From Schleiferiaceae bacterium (GTDB lineage Bacteria; Bacteroidota; Bacteroidia; Flavobacteriales; Schleiferiaceae), in the NCBI GenBank assembly GCA_030829675.1, contig JAURAE010000075.1:1-5893 (forward strand): 5,893 nucleotides of DNA, given 5' to 3'. The position numbers and the translations under genes were made by a program. The notes under the pieces are model-generated. The model made no database searches, was not told where the DNA came from, and was given only the letters and a program-made list of their open reading frames with translations. This document shows, piece by piece, positions 1 to 5,893 of this stretch. Position 1 is the first letter of the stretch. Each line of letters begins with the position of its first letter.

Positions 1-764
1 TAAGGCGTCTCCATGATGTGACATCCCATGTCGCCCATGGCTCCGGTTCCAAAGTCCCAGAAACGGCGCCATTTGAACGGCAAGTATCTGTGGTTGAATT
101 CACGCATGGCTGCCGGACCTAGCCAAAGGTCCCAGTCCAGATAATCCGGCACCGCTTCGCCTTGCGTTGGCGGTTCTAGTCCTTGTGGCCAAACTGGTCG
201 ATTCGTCCAACAATCCACGTTATTCACGGGGCCAATGATGCCCGCCTCTATGATTTCTTGTGCCGTCCGAATGCCGTCCGAGGAAGCACCCACATCGCCC
301 ATCTGTGTAATGAGACCTTGTTCGGCAGCCACTTGGGTCATGGTTCTCGCTTCCATGATATTATGCGTCAATGGCTTCTCAACAAAAGCATGTTTGCCCG
401 CGCGCATGAACGGCAACGAGGTCACGGCATGCGTGTGATCTGGAGTAGCGCAGAATATGGCGTCCAATTCCCCTAAATGGTTCTCGTAAATTTTACGGAA
501 ATCACGGTACGTAATTGCCTTGGGCTCCAAACCGTAGGCCTCCGCACCGCGCTTATCACTCACGTCCGCTAGTGCAACAAACTTCACTTGGCCCGTATTG
601 CGCAATCCTTTGAGTACGCCCAGACCACGGCCACCAACGCCAATCCCGGCCATATACACCGTATCCGACGGGGGCACGTGTATTCCGCCCAGTACGTGTG
701 AGGGAACTATTGAAATCCCAGCCGCAGCCACGGCCGTCTTTTTCAGGAATGATCTTCTATCCAT
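1..764 (-). CDS. Tat-exported Gfo/Idh/MocA family oxidoreductase, 3' end outside window
   Basis: This is the N-terminal 254 codons of an NAD(P)-dependent oxidoreductase; the gene continues past the left edge. The start ATG (764-762) places a twin-arginine signal at residues 2-8 (DRRSFLK), followed by an Ala-rich hydrophobic stretch ending in HVLGG near residue 27, so export of a folded, cofactor-loaded enzyme to the periplasm is likely. A Rossmann dinucleotide-binding fold follows: GIGVGG at residues 40-45, ATPDHTHA at 106-113, and the family hallmark EKP at 129-131. GDMGCH at 244-249 supplies the Asp and His expected near the active site. The stretch around 185-195 (CWTNRPVWPQG) and the Tat leader match, from memory, a subgroup common in Bacteroidota and Planctomycetota. 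The substrate is probably a sugar or polyol but cannot be read from the sequence. It is divergent from the gene at 851, with 86 bp between them and no convincing promoter match. Family assignment is firm; substrate is unknown. Confidence 0.93.
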   Translation of the reverse strand, partial: MDRRSFLKKTAVAAAGISIVPSHVLGGIHVPPSDTVYMAGIGVGGRGLGVLKGLRNTGQVKFVALADVSDKRGAEAYGLEPKAITYRDFRKIYENHLGELDAIFCATPDHTHAVTSLPFMRAGKHAFVEKPLTHNIMEARTMTQVAAEQGLITQMGDVGASSDGIRTAQEIIEAGIIGPVNNVDCWTNRPVWPQGLEPPTQGEAVPDYLDWDLWLGPAAMREFNHRYLPFKWRRFWDFGTGAMGDMGCHIMETP

Positions 765-850
765 GCGAGTGGTTTTTATGGGTTCGTTCAGGTCGTGGGG
801 CGCAAGAAGTTACGCAATATTGACATACCTTGTAAGGGTAATTCCTGCTT

Positions 851-1408
851 ATGAAACCTCGTTTATTTTCCTTCCTTTTTACTCTATTGATTCTCAGCTG
901 TTTTAATGCCAAAGGGCAGTATAGAGAAATAGGATTTGCCTCGAGTGCAAGCATGGGCATCATGTATGGCCCGGTGTTGGACGCGCGCCCTGTCCTGAAA
1001 TGGGGCAAGAGCATTCATAGCGTTCGCACCTTTCGTGTGGACCGCACCTACATGAACTACAATTCCTACCAAGGCCAAGTGTATTGGAACCTTTCTTCCG
1101 GTATGTTCCTTGGTCAAGAATGGCGTAAACCGGTAAACGACAAGCTGTATTTCCTACACGGCCCAGAAGCGGGAGGTTACTTTAATGCAGGTGCAAATTA
1201 CATGAGCATTACGCCGAGCGTGCGCTATCAATTGGGCGTATTATACAAAGCCGGCGAGCACTTAAATATTGGCTTAGCCACCCCGCTTTCATTCAGCACA
1301 ACTTTCGGAAAGTCAAACGGAGAATGGAACCAAAGTGGAATGAGCCTAGGCTTTTTTAGTGAGACCAATTATCTCATCCTCACCTACAACTTCGAGAAAA
1401 CAAAATAG
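851..1408 (+). CDS. Secreted hypothetical protein, probable small outer-membrane beta-barrel
   Basis: I do not recognise a named family for this 185-residue protein. It begins with a clear export signal: basic MKPR, a hydrophobic core at residues 5-17, then FNAKGQ, so signal peptidase I cleavage near residue 22-23 is plausible. Cys17 (LILSC) leaves lipoprotein processing as a weaker alternative. The mature part of about 160 residues is rich in Gly, Tyr, Phe and Ser with alternating polar and hydrophobic stretches, for example SVRYQLGVLY (123-132) and the C-terminal NYLILTYNF (173-181). This pattern fits amphipathic strands of a small beta-barrel ending in an aromatic residue. TAAGGG at 833-838 lies 12 nt before the ATG, rather far for a ribosome binding site. 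The gene is transcribed alone, divergent from the oxidoreductase and convergent with glmS, and a terminator-like hairpin follows it. That it is a real gene is likely; its function is unknown. Confidence 0.82.
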   Translation: MKPRLFSFLFTLLILSCFNAKGQYREIGFASSASMGIMYGPVLDARPVLKWGKSIHSVRTFRVDRTYMNYNSYQGQVYWNLSSGMFLGQEWRKPVNDKLYFLHGPEAGGYFNAGANYMSITPSVRYQLGVLYKAGEHLNIGLATPLSFSTTFGKSNGEWNQSGMSLGFFSETNYLILTYNFEKTK

Positions 1409-1414
1409 GTATTG

Positions 1415-1434
1415 AAGTGCATGACGCACTTTTT
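1415..1434 (+). terminator. Rho-independent-type terminator after the 851-1408 gene
   Basis: Seven bases after the stop codon, AAGTGC (1415-1420) pairs perfectly with GCACTT (1426-1431) across a five-base loop, and a run of five T (1430-1434) overlaps and follows the stem. The T-run is on the plus strand only, so it fits ending transcription of the beta-barrel gene rather than of glmS. The stem is short (6 bp), so strength is uncertain. Confidence 0.6.
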
Positions 1435-1456
1435 ACAAGGAAGTATGTGACTTTTC

Positions 1457-1480
1457 GAAGGGGTAAGGATTACCACCTTC
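1457..1480 (-). terminator. Stem-loop immediately after glmS stop, probable operon 3' end
   Basis: Read on the minus strand, GAAGGTGGTAA (1480-1470), loop TCC (1469-1467) and TTACCCCTTC (1466-1457) form a ten-pair stem with a single bulged T. It begins two bases after the glmS TAA. There is no T-run behind it (GAAAAGTC follows), so it is not a classical intrinsic terminator. It may be a 3'-end stabilising or processing structure, or help block convergent transcription. Confidence 0.45.
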
Positions 1481-1482
1481 TG

Positions 1483-3327
1483 TTACTCCACGGTAACCGA
1501 TTTCGCTAGGTTCCTTGGACGGTCTACATCACATCCGCGCATCACCGCGATGTAGTAGCTCAACAGCTGAAGCGGTATAACGGTCAGTAGTGGGGTTAAT
1601 GCCTCCAAGGTTGCCGGAATTTCAATGACGTGATCCGCAGAATCCAAAAGCTCCTTATCGCCTTCTGTAACTACGGCAATGACCTTTCCTTCGCGGGCTT
1701 TGACCTCTTGAACGTTGCTTACCAGCTTTTCGTAATGGCCGTTATTCGGTGCCACTACCACTACCGGCATGTTTTCGTCGATCAAGGCAATAGGACCGTG
1801 CTTCATTTCCGCTGCAGGATAACCCTCGGCGTGGATGTAGGAAATTTCTTTCAGCTTTAAGGCGCCTTCTAGGGCAATAGGGAAGTTAACGCCACGACCT
1901 AGGTAGAGGAAGTTGGTCGCGTCTTTGTACAATCCTGAAATCTGTTCGATCAATTCCTTGCTTTCGAGGACCTTCTCAATCTTCTTAGGGATGTTGTTGA
2001 GCTCGTTCAACAAGGCACGGTATTCAGAGGTTGAGAATTCACCACGCATTTTACCCAATTCGAGTGCCATCATAGTGAGGATGGTGACCTGAGAGGTGAA
2101 TGCCTTGGTAGAAGCCACCCCAATTTCCGGTCCGGCGTGGGTGTAGGCTCCGGCGTGAGTTTCGCGGGCGATGGAAGATCCTGCTACATTACAGATTCCA
2201 AAGACCATAGCGCCCGCCGCTTTGGCCATTTTAATGGCGGCAAGGGTATCGGCCGTTTCACCACTCTGAGAGATGGCGATGACAATGTCGTTTTTGCGAA
2301 TGACCGGATTGCGGTAGCGGAACTCTGAGCCGTACTCAACTTCAACAGGAATACGAGCAAATTCTTCGAACAGGTATTCTGCCACCAAGGCGCTGTGCCA
2401 AGAGGTTCCACAAGCGGTCATGATGATGCGGTCGGCATTGCGGAATTTGTCCGCATATTCTTCCATCCCTGACATTTTGATCATGCCTTGTTCTGGAAGT
2501 AATCGGCCACGGAACGTATCGTAGATGGCGCGAGGTTGCTCGTAGATTTCCTTCATCATGAAGTAGTCATACCCGCCTTTCTCTATGCTTTCGAGGTCCA
2601 TCTGGAGTTTGTGGACCGTTGGGTTTACCGTTGCATCGCTCTCGATGAGACGGATGTCCATTTCTTCATCGGCGCGAAGTGCCGCCATTTCACCGTCTTC
2701 GAGGTAGATGGCTTCTTTGGTATATTCCAAGAATGGCGTGGCATCCGAACCGATGAACTTTTCGCCTTTGCCCAAACCGATCACGAGTGGCGAGCCGAGC
2801 TTGGCCACGACGATTTCCTCCGGTTTGTTTTTATCGTAGATACAAATGGCGTAGGCACCGATGACTTGGGTAAGGGCCAAGCGCACCGCCTTACGAAGCT
2901 TGCAACCTTCTTGGTCTTGAACGTATTGAATGAAGTTTACTAATACTTCAGTATCTGTTTGGCTGTTGAATTCAAACCCTTTGGAAATCAGAAGATCCTT
3001 GAGGGCTTGGTAGTTCTCGATAATCCCGTTGTGGACTAATACGAGGTTTCCTGAGTTGCTAATGTGTGGGTGTGCATTCTCGTCCGACGGCTGACCGTGA
3101 GTGGCCCAACGCGTGTGGGCAATGCCTGTGGATCCGGTGGTGTTGTTTGCCAAGGCGTGTTCTTCCATGGCGCTGACCATTCCTTGCTTTTTGTACAAGG
3201 CAATCTCGCCGCTTTGGGCGAGGGCGACACCGCTGCTATCATAGCCACGGTATTCTAGACGCTTTAGACCATTAACAAGGATGGGGAAGGCTTGACGATC
3301 TCCGAGATATCCGACAATTCCACACAT
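1483..3327 (-). CDS. glmS: Glutamine--fructose-6-phosphate aminotransferase (isomerizing), GlmS
   Basis: GlmS converts fructose-6-phosphate and glutamine to glucosamine-6-phosphate and glutamate in the cytoplasm, the first committed step to UDP-GlcNAc for peptidoglycan and surface glycans. The 614-residue product is full length (the E. coli enzyme has 609 codons). Cys2, exposed after Met removal, is the glutaminase nucleophile; TRWATHG (72-78) and HNGIIENY (99-106) are class II amidotransferase motifs. Two SIS domains follow: CGTS (306-309) and SQSGET (353-358) bind sugar phosphate, and STKAFTSQ is at 406-413. Glu494, His510 and the C-terminal Lys609 (in NLAKSVTVE) correspond to E. coli Glu488, His504 and Lys603 of the isomerase site. 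No key residue is missing. It lies 50 bp downstream of the DUF4270 gene with no terminator or good promoter between, so it is probably the last gene of that operon. Confidence 0.98.
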   Translation of the reverse strand: MCGIVGYLGDRQAFPILVNGLKRLEYRGYDSSGVALAQSGEIALYKKQGMVSAMEEHALANNTTGSTGIAHTRWATHGQPSDENAHPHISNSGNLVLVHNGIIENYQALKDLLISKGFEFNSQTDTEVLVNFIQYVQDQEGCKLRKAVRLALTQVIGAYAICIYDKNKPEEIVVAKLGSPLVIGLGKGEKFIGSDATPFLEYTKEAIYLEDGEMAALRADEEMDIRLIESDATVNPTVHKLQMDLESIEKGGYDYFMMKEIYEQPRAIYDTFRGRLLPEQGMIKMSGMEEYADKFRNADRIIMTACGTSWHSALVAEYLFEEFARIPVEVEYGSEFRYRNPVIRKNDIVIAISQSGETADTLAAIKMAKAAGAMVFGICNVAGSSIARETHAGAYTHAGPEIGVASTKAFTSQVTILTMMALELGKMRGEFSTSEYRALLNELNNIPKKIEKVLESKELIEQISGLYKDATNFLYLGRGVNFPIALEGALKLKEISYIHAEGYPAAEMKHGPIALIDENMPVVVVAPNNGHYEKLVSNVQEVKAREGKVIAVVTEGDKELLDSADHVIEIPATLEALTPLLTVIPLQLLSYYIAVMRGCDVDRPRNLAKSVTVE

Positions 3328-3377
3328 AAATACTCGTAGTTTAAATGTTTATAGGTAAGATCAAAGTACCCAACCTA

Positions 3378-4718
3378 TCAATCACTTTTTGTGTAGTACA
3401 CATTAAATTCTACCGGAATAGTAGCATGCATACCTCCGCCAAGCACGACGCGGTGAACGTTGGAGTTCGCACCGGAAGTGGCGAGGATCATTGGAACGAC
3501 ACGACCTTGTTCATTGACCATGTCGTGTACCATGCGGGTACAATAGAAACGGTAGCGGTATTCGCGAATGTCCGCGCGGTTGGCAGCGCCGCCCGCTGGA
3601 TTCAATGAAGAAGAGTAATCCTTGATCAAGGCTTGGGTAGAATCGTAATCTTCCAAAAGCAATAGCGTTCCTGGAAGTGTATATGGGGAGGCCGTTCCTT
3701 GAACGACATGCACGATCATTTCTGCGCGGTTGATACTATATCCTTTATCGATAAGGGTATCTAGGCCTTGAACTTCAAGAACCGTTCTCGCTCCTTGGCC
3801 GCCTTGAACGTAGGTTTGGTATTCGCCGTTGATGCTATCATAATTGGCCACATCAAATGCTGCTCCTGAGAAATCGTGAACGTATTGATTGTACGCGCGC
3901 GCTGGATCGCCAAAGTTCTGTCCGAAAGTCAAGTTGAACACCTTAGGAACGGTATCCTGAGAACCAGTGTGGTAGTAGAGCTGAATCACGCTGCCGCCTG
4001 CACTAAGGTCGAAATATCCAGTGGCAGAATTGCCCGTGCTCACATCTCTAAAGTGCAAGCCTGGGACGATCTCTACGAAATCATTGTTGTCCGCGAAATG
4101 CGCTTCACCGGCCATGGCCGCATCGAAAATAACGGACTGAAAATAAGCAGGGTCCGCATCGAAGGTCAAGGTATTGATCAGTGAATCCACGCCATTAAAA
4201 ACGATGGCATCTGGATCAAGGGTTAGTACGGTGTCCGCAATAGGTGCCTCTGTTTCTGGAAGCTGATTGCTGTAGTACTTGATGGTATCTATGAGCGCGT
4301 TTTTCAGCGGCGCCATCTGCACGTGGATTTGGCCACCAACAACGCCGTAGGTCGAACTGTAGGCGAGACGCACTTTTACAGAATCACAAACAGTGCTGTC
4401 CCCGAAATCTGGATTGACCTTGCCCAGCATGATGCGCGTAGCGAAAGACGATTGCACCGTACCAAAAAGTGGGTCATTCATGTTTCCGAGTGTGGCGCGG
4501 GCCGGGCTCGAGGTAACGATGCTGTCCCAGGCCGTGGTATAACTCACTACAGGAAACGAAAGCTTGGTGCCCAATTCCGGGCGGTCGTCTACGAAATTTC
4601 CAGAACCGATGGTTCCGTTGCTTTTCTCACAACTGAAAACGGAGAGCGCGAGTGCTACGAAAGCGAGTGCGCGAAAGGCTTGCTTATTCAACGTCAGATT
4701 CAACCAAAAGAGATTCAT
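3378..4718 (-). CDS. DUF4270 family exported lipoprotein
   Basis: This 446-residue protein matches the Bacteroidota DUF4270 family, whose function is not established. The N-terminus has a signal peptide (hydrophobic ALAFVALALSVFS) ending at Cys30, followed by EKSNG, so a lipid-anchored envelope protein is expected. Family-like stretches are LGNMNDPLFG (77-86), YNQYVHDFSG (276-285), YVQGGQGARTVLEVQ (303-317), INRAEMIVHV (329-338) and the C-terminal FNVYYTK (438-444). It is largely beta-strand-like with no catalytic motif I recognise. I chose the ATG at 4718-4716, which overlaps the end of the upstream GT5-like gene by 35 bp and has the A/T-rich upstream context typical of the phylum. A TTG at 4691-4689 would give a more compact signal peptide (MNKQAFRALAF...) and an 8-bp overlap. 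An upstream ATG at 4775 would add 19 polar residues before the signal and is less likely. The overlap implies translational coupling. Confidence 0.9.
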   Translation of the reverse strand: MNLFWLNLTLNKQAFRALAFVALALSVFSCEKSNGTIGSGNFVDDRPELGTKLSFPVVSYTTAWDSIVTSSPARATLGNMNDPLFGTVQSSFATRIMLGKVNPDFGDSTVCDSVKVRLAYSSTYGVVGGQIHVQMAPLKNALIDTIKYYSNQLPETEAPIADTVLTLDPDAIVFNGVDSLINTLTFDADPAYFQSVIFDAAMAGEAHFADNNDFVEIVPGLHFRDVSTGNSATGYFDLSAGGSVIQLYYHTGSQDTVPKVFNLTFGQNFGDPARAYNQYVHDFSGAAFDVANYDSINGEYQTYVQGGQGARTVLEVQGLDTLIDKGYSINRAEMIVHVVQGTASPYTLPGTLLLLEDYDSTQALIKDYSSSLNPAGGAANRADIREYRYRFYCTRMVHDMVNEQGRVVPMILATSGANSNVHRVVLGGGMHATIPVEFNVYYTKSD

Positions 4719-5502
4719 AAATCTTAATTGCTTCTTCCGGTGTTTCAATAAATCCTTTACCATCGATGCAGTCAATGCCGTTTGCCTTGCAGTATTCCGC
4801 CACGTGATCCGTATTACCTTCTCCTAGAATGACAACATCCGCGTACTTAGCCGCAAGCAATTGAAGGTCCTCACAAGTCGGGGCCTCCAATCCTTCCACC
4901 AATTCTGGTGCAATCTCATCAAACAACAAACCAGCGTGTAAGTTTGGACCCAAGGAGCCGTCAAATCCATTATCGTAAGCAGAGAATACGATTTTAGCAT
5001 CCTTGAATATTGGATTTTCACTCTGGAACAGACGCAAGTACATCGGCACGAGAGAGGACATCCATCCGTGCACGTGAATCACATCAGGCTTCCATCCTAG
5101 TTTTTCTACGGTATCGATGGCTCCTTTTGAAAAGAACAAGGTGCGCTCATCATTATCTTCAAACTGATTACCGTCCGCATCTGCATAGGTTGCTTTGCGC
5201 TTAAAGTATTCTTCGTTATCAATGAAGTACACCTGCATGCGCGCTCCTGGAACAGAAGCTACCTTGATGATCAAAGGCATGTCCATGTCGTTGATCACCA
5301 CATTCATTCCACTCAAACGAATAACCTCGTGCAACTGGTGACGACGTTCGTTGATAACCCCGAAACGAGGCATGAAAACGCGTACCTGATGTCCACTGTC
5401 ATTAGTCTTTTTTGCCAAGGCAAGTGTTGTACTTGATATAGTGTTCTCAGGTAAATACGGATGAATTTCTTGTGAGACGAACAGAACTCTCTTGCTATCC
5501 AT
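4684..5502 (-). CDS. Glycogen/starch synthase-like protein, GT5 N-terminal domain only
   Basis: The 272-residue product resembles the N-terminal Rossmann half of GT5 glycogen synthases (GlgA), which normally have about 480 residues and use ADP-glucose to extend alpha-1,4-glucan. Similar features are the opening RVLFVSQEIHPYL (5-17), VRVFMPRFG (40-48), YFIDNEEYF (92-100), DNDERTLFFSKGA (117-129), and PDVIHVHGW (139-147) in place of the usual PD-x-x-H-x-H-D/G-W. The KxGGL motif expected near residue 15-20, whose Lys contacts ADP-glucose, is replaced by ENTIS (19-23). The C-terminal GT1-type domain, which holds most donor-binding residues, is absent; the protein ends with a short helical tail (TPEEAIKIYESLL). 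There is no frameshift remnant downstream: the next gene overlaps its 3' end. From memory, proteins of this length recur beside DUF4270, glmS and panC genes in Bacteroidota, so this is a stable form rather than decay. Synthase activity is doubtful. It is the first gene of the operon, with a phylum-type promoter. Confidence 0.88.
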   Translation of the reverse strand: MDSKRVLFVSQEIHPYLPENTISSTTLALAKKTNDSGHQVRVFMPRFGVINERRHQLHEVIRLSGMNVVINDMDMPLIIKVASVPGARMQVYFIDNEEYFKRKATYADADGNQFEDNDERTLFFSKGAIDTVEKLGWKPDVIHVHGWMSSLVPMYLRLFQSENPIFKDAKIVFSAYDNGFDGSLGPNLHAGLLFDEIAPELVEGLEAPTCEDLQLLAAKYADVVILGEGNTDHVAEYCKANGIDCIDGKGFIETPEEAIKIYESLLVESDVE

Positions 5503-5529
5503 AAGGGACGTTAGTTAGAAATAAGAATG

Positions 5530-5561
5530 CAAAGATACCCATTTTACCCCTTTATATCAAA
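5530..5561 (-). promoter_or_regulatory. Bacteroidota-type promoter for the GT5-like/DUF4270/glmS operon
   Basis: On the minus strand, TTTG (5561-5558, the -33 element), a 20-bp spacer and TATCTTTG (5537-5530, an exact TAnnTTTG -7 element) match the known Bacteroidota consensus. The -7 element ends 27 nt before the ATG at 5502, giving a predicted leader of roughly 20 nt. This is the best promoter match in the window and would drive all three minus-strand genes. Confidence 0.7.
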
Positions 5562-5569
5562 GAATAGCC

Positions 5570-5577
5570 TAGTTTTG
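5570..5577 (+). promoter_or_regulatory. Possible -7 element for panC
   Basis: TAGTTTTG matches TAnnTTTG and ends 18 nt before the panC ATG, which would give a leader of about 12 nt. A matching -33 TTG at normal spacing is not present (only TTTA sequences at 5543-5546 and 5551-5554), so this is weaker than the divergent promoter next to it. Confidence 0.42.
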
Positions 5578-5595
5578 AGCCCTTTTTAACAGTTT

Positions 5596-5893
5596 ATGCA
5601 GCGCATTTCATCCTTAGCAGAATTGGATCTTTGGAAGAACCGTTTATACGGACACAACCTAGGTTTCGTGCCTACAATGGGCGCTTTGCATGAAGGGCAT
5701 TTAAGCTTGGTCCAATTAAGTTTGGACCGCGGCGCCAAAACTTTGGTGAGCATTTATGTGAACCCCACTCAATTCAATAATTTGAACGACTTTAAAAAAT
5801 ATCCAAAAAATATTAATAAAGACTTAAAAATATTAAAAAAACTAAAAGTTGACCTAGTTTTTGTTCCAAAAACTAACGATATATATAACTCTA
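5596..5893 (+). CDS. panC: Pantothenate synthetase (pantoate--beta-alanine ligase), 3' end outside window
   Basis: PanC joins pantoate and beta-alanine using ATP to make pantothenate, the coenzyme A precursor, in the cytoplasm. The first 99 codons are present, out of about 280 in the family. The start ATG gives MQRISSLAEL, then the ATP-binding PTMGALHEGHLSLV (26-39) with the HIGH-like HEGH, then the pantoate-binding NPTQF (56-60) and the conserved VDLVFVP (85-91). It diverges from the GT5-like gene with 93 bp between start codons. The base composition changes sharply inside the gene: 5601-5770 is about 47% GC, while 5771-5893 is about 19% GC with all nine lysines encoded by AAA. The reading frame and family alignment stay intact across the change. 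Identification of the gene is firm; whether both halves belong to the same genome is open. Confidence 0.95.
   Translation, partial: MQRISSLAELDLWKNRLYGHNLGFVPTMGALHEGHLSLVQLSLDRGAKTLVSIYVNPTQFNNLNDFKKYPKNINKDLKILKKLKVDLVFVPKTNDIYNS

Noticed and set aside
183..476. 97-codon plus-strand open frame at the left end
   Set aside because: It lies opposite the Gfo/Idh/MocA gene, whose minus-strand frame is open from 764 to the edge and carries all the family motifs.
765..850. Divergent promoter pair between the oxidoreductase and the beta-barrel gene
   Set aside because: The closest match, TACCTTG at 826-832, lacks one T of TAnnTTTG and no TTG sits at the right spacing; nothing matches for the minus-strand gene.
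757..1117. Two minus-strand open frames (757-1014 and 884-1117) across the beta-barrel gene
   Set aside because: Both are antisense to the 851-1408 gene, which has a signal peptide and terminator; their products lack any recognisable feature.
2536..2943. 135-codon plus-strand open frame inside glmS
   Set aside because: It is antisense to a complete, motif-verified glmS and its translation has no recognisable domain; long antisense frames are common opposite strongly biased coding sequence.
3328..3377. glmS riboswitch/ribozyme or separate glmS promoter
   Set aside because: The gap is only 50 nt, too short for the glmS ribozyme, which is known mainly from Firmicutes. TACTTTG (minus strand, 3368-3362) is one base short of TAnnTTTG and has no -33 partner. 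TAGGT/ACCTA form only a weak 5-bp stem with a 16-nt loop and no T-run.
4323..4727. 134-codon plus-strand open frame opposite the DUF4270 gene
   Set aside because: It is antisense to a convincing family member, is rich in Arg/His/Glu without a fold signature, and has no promoter or ribosome site.
1..5893. Mobile element, CRISPR array, tRNA/rRNA or defence system
   Set aside because: No transposase, integrase, regular repeats, cloverleaf sequence or defence-type domain was seen; the gene content is mostly housekeeping and envelope-related.

Overview
The window looks like chromosomal DNA of a Bacteroidota bacterium, probably a Flavobacteriia-like lineage with moderate GC of about 45-50%. Three things point there: the gene order panC / short glycogen-synthase-like protein / DUF4270 lipoprotein / glmS, which from memory recurs in this phylum; a phylum-type promoter (TTTG, 20-bp spacer, TAnnTTTG) in front of the synthase-like gene; and start regions without clear Shine-Dalgarno sequences. 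No tRNA, rRNA, CRISPR array, insertion sequence or plasmid-type element is visible.

Layout. Positions 1-764 (minus strand) hold the N-terminal 254 codons of a Tat-exported Gfo/Idh/MocA oxidoreductase whose 3' end lies outside the window. An 86-bp divergent gap separates it from a plus-strand gene (851-1408) for a small secreted, probably outer-membrane beta-barrel protein. That gene converges on glmS; the 74-bp convergent gap (1409-1482) contains two hairpins, one after each gene. From 5502 down to 1483 runs a probable minus-strand operon: a glycogen-synthase-like half protein (4684-5502), a DUF4270 lipoprotein overlapping its 3' end (3378-4718), and glmS (1483-3327) 50 bp further on. Divergent from this operon, panC starts at 5596 and runs off the right edge.

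How the genes fit together. GlmS makes glucosamine-6-phosphate, the entry to UDP-GlcNAc for peptidoglycan and surface glycans, and PanC makes pantothenate for coenzyme A. The two genes co-transcribed with glmS are less understood. The GT5-like protein has only the N-terminal half of a GT-B enzyme and lacks the lysine-containing glycine motif that normally contacts ADP-glucose. The DUF4270 protein is an exported lipoprotein of unknown role. A cell-envelope or glycan-related link with glmS is possible but is inference.

Most of the window is ordinary core-genome sequence. The points most worth a second look are the half-size, motif-degenerate GT5 protein with its conserved neighbours, and an abrupt fall in GC inside panC near position 5770 (about 47% to about 19%), which suggests either intragenic recombination or a chimeric assembly.
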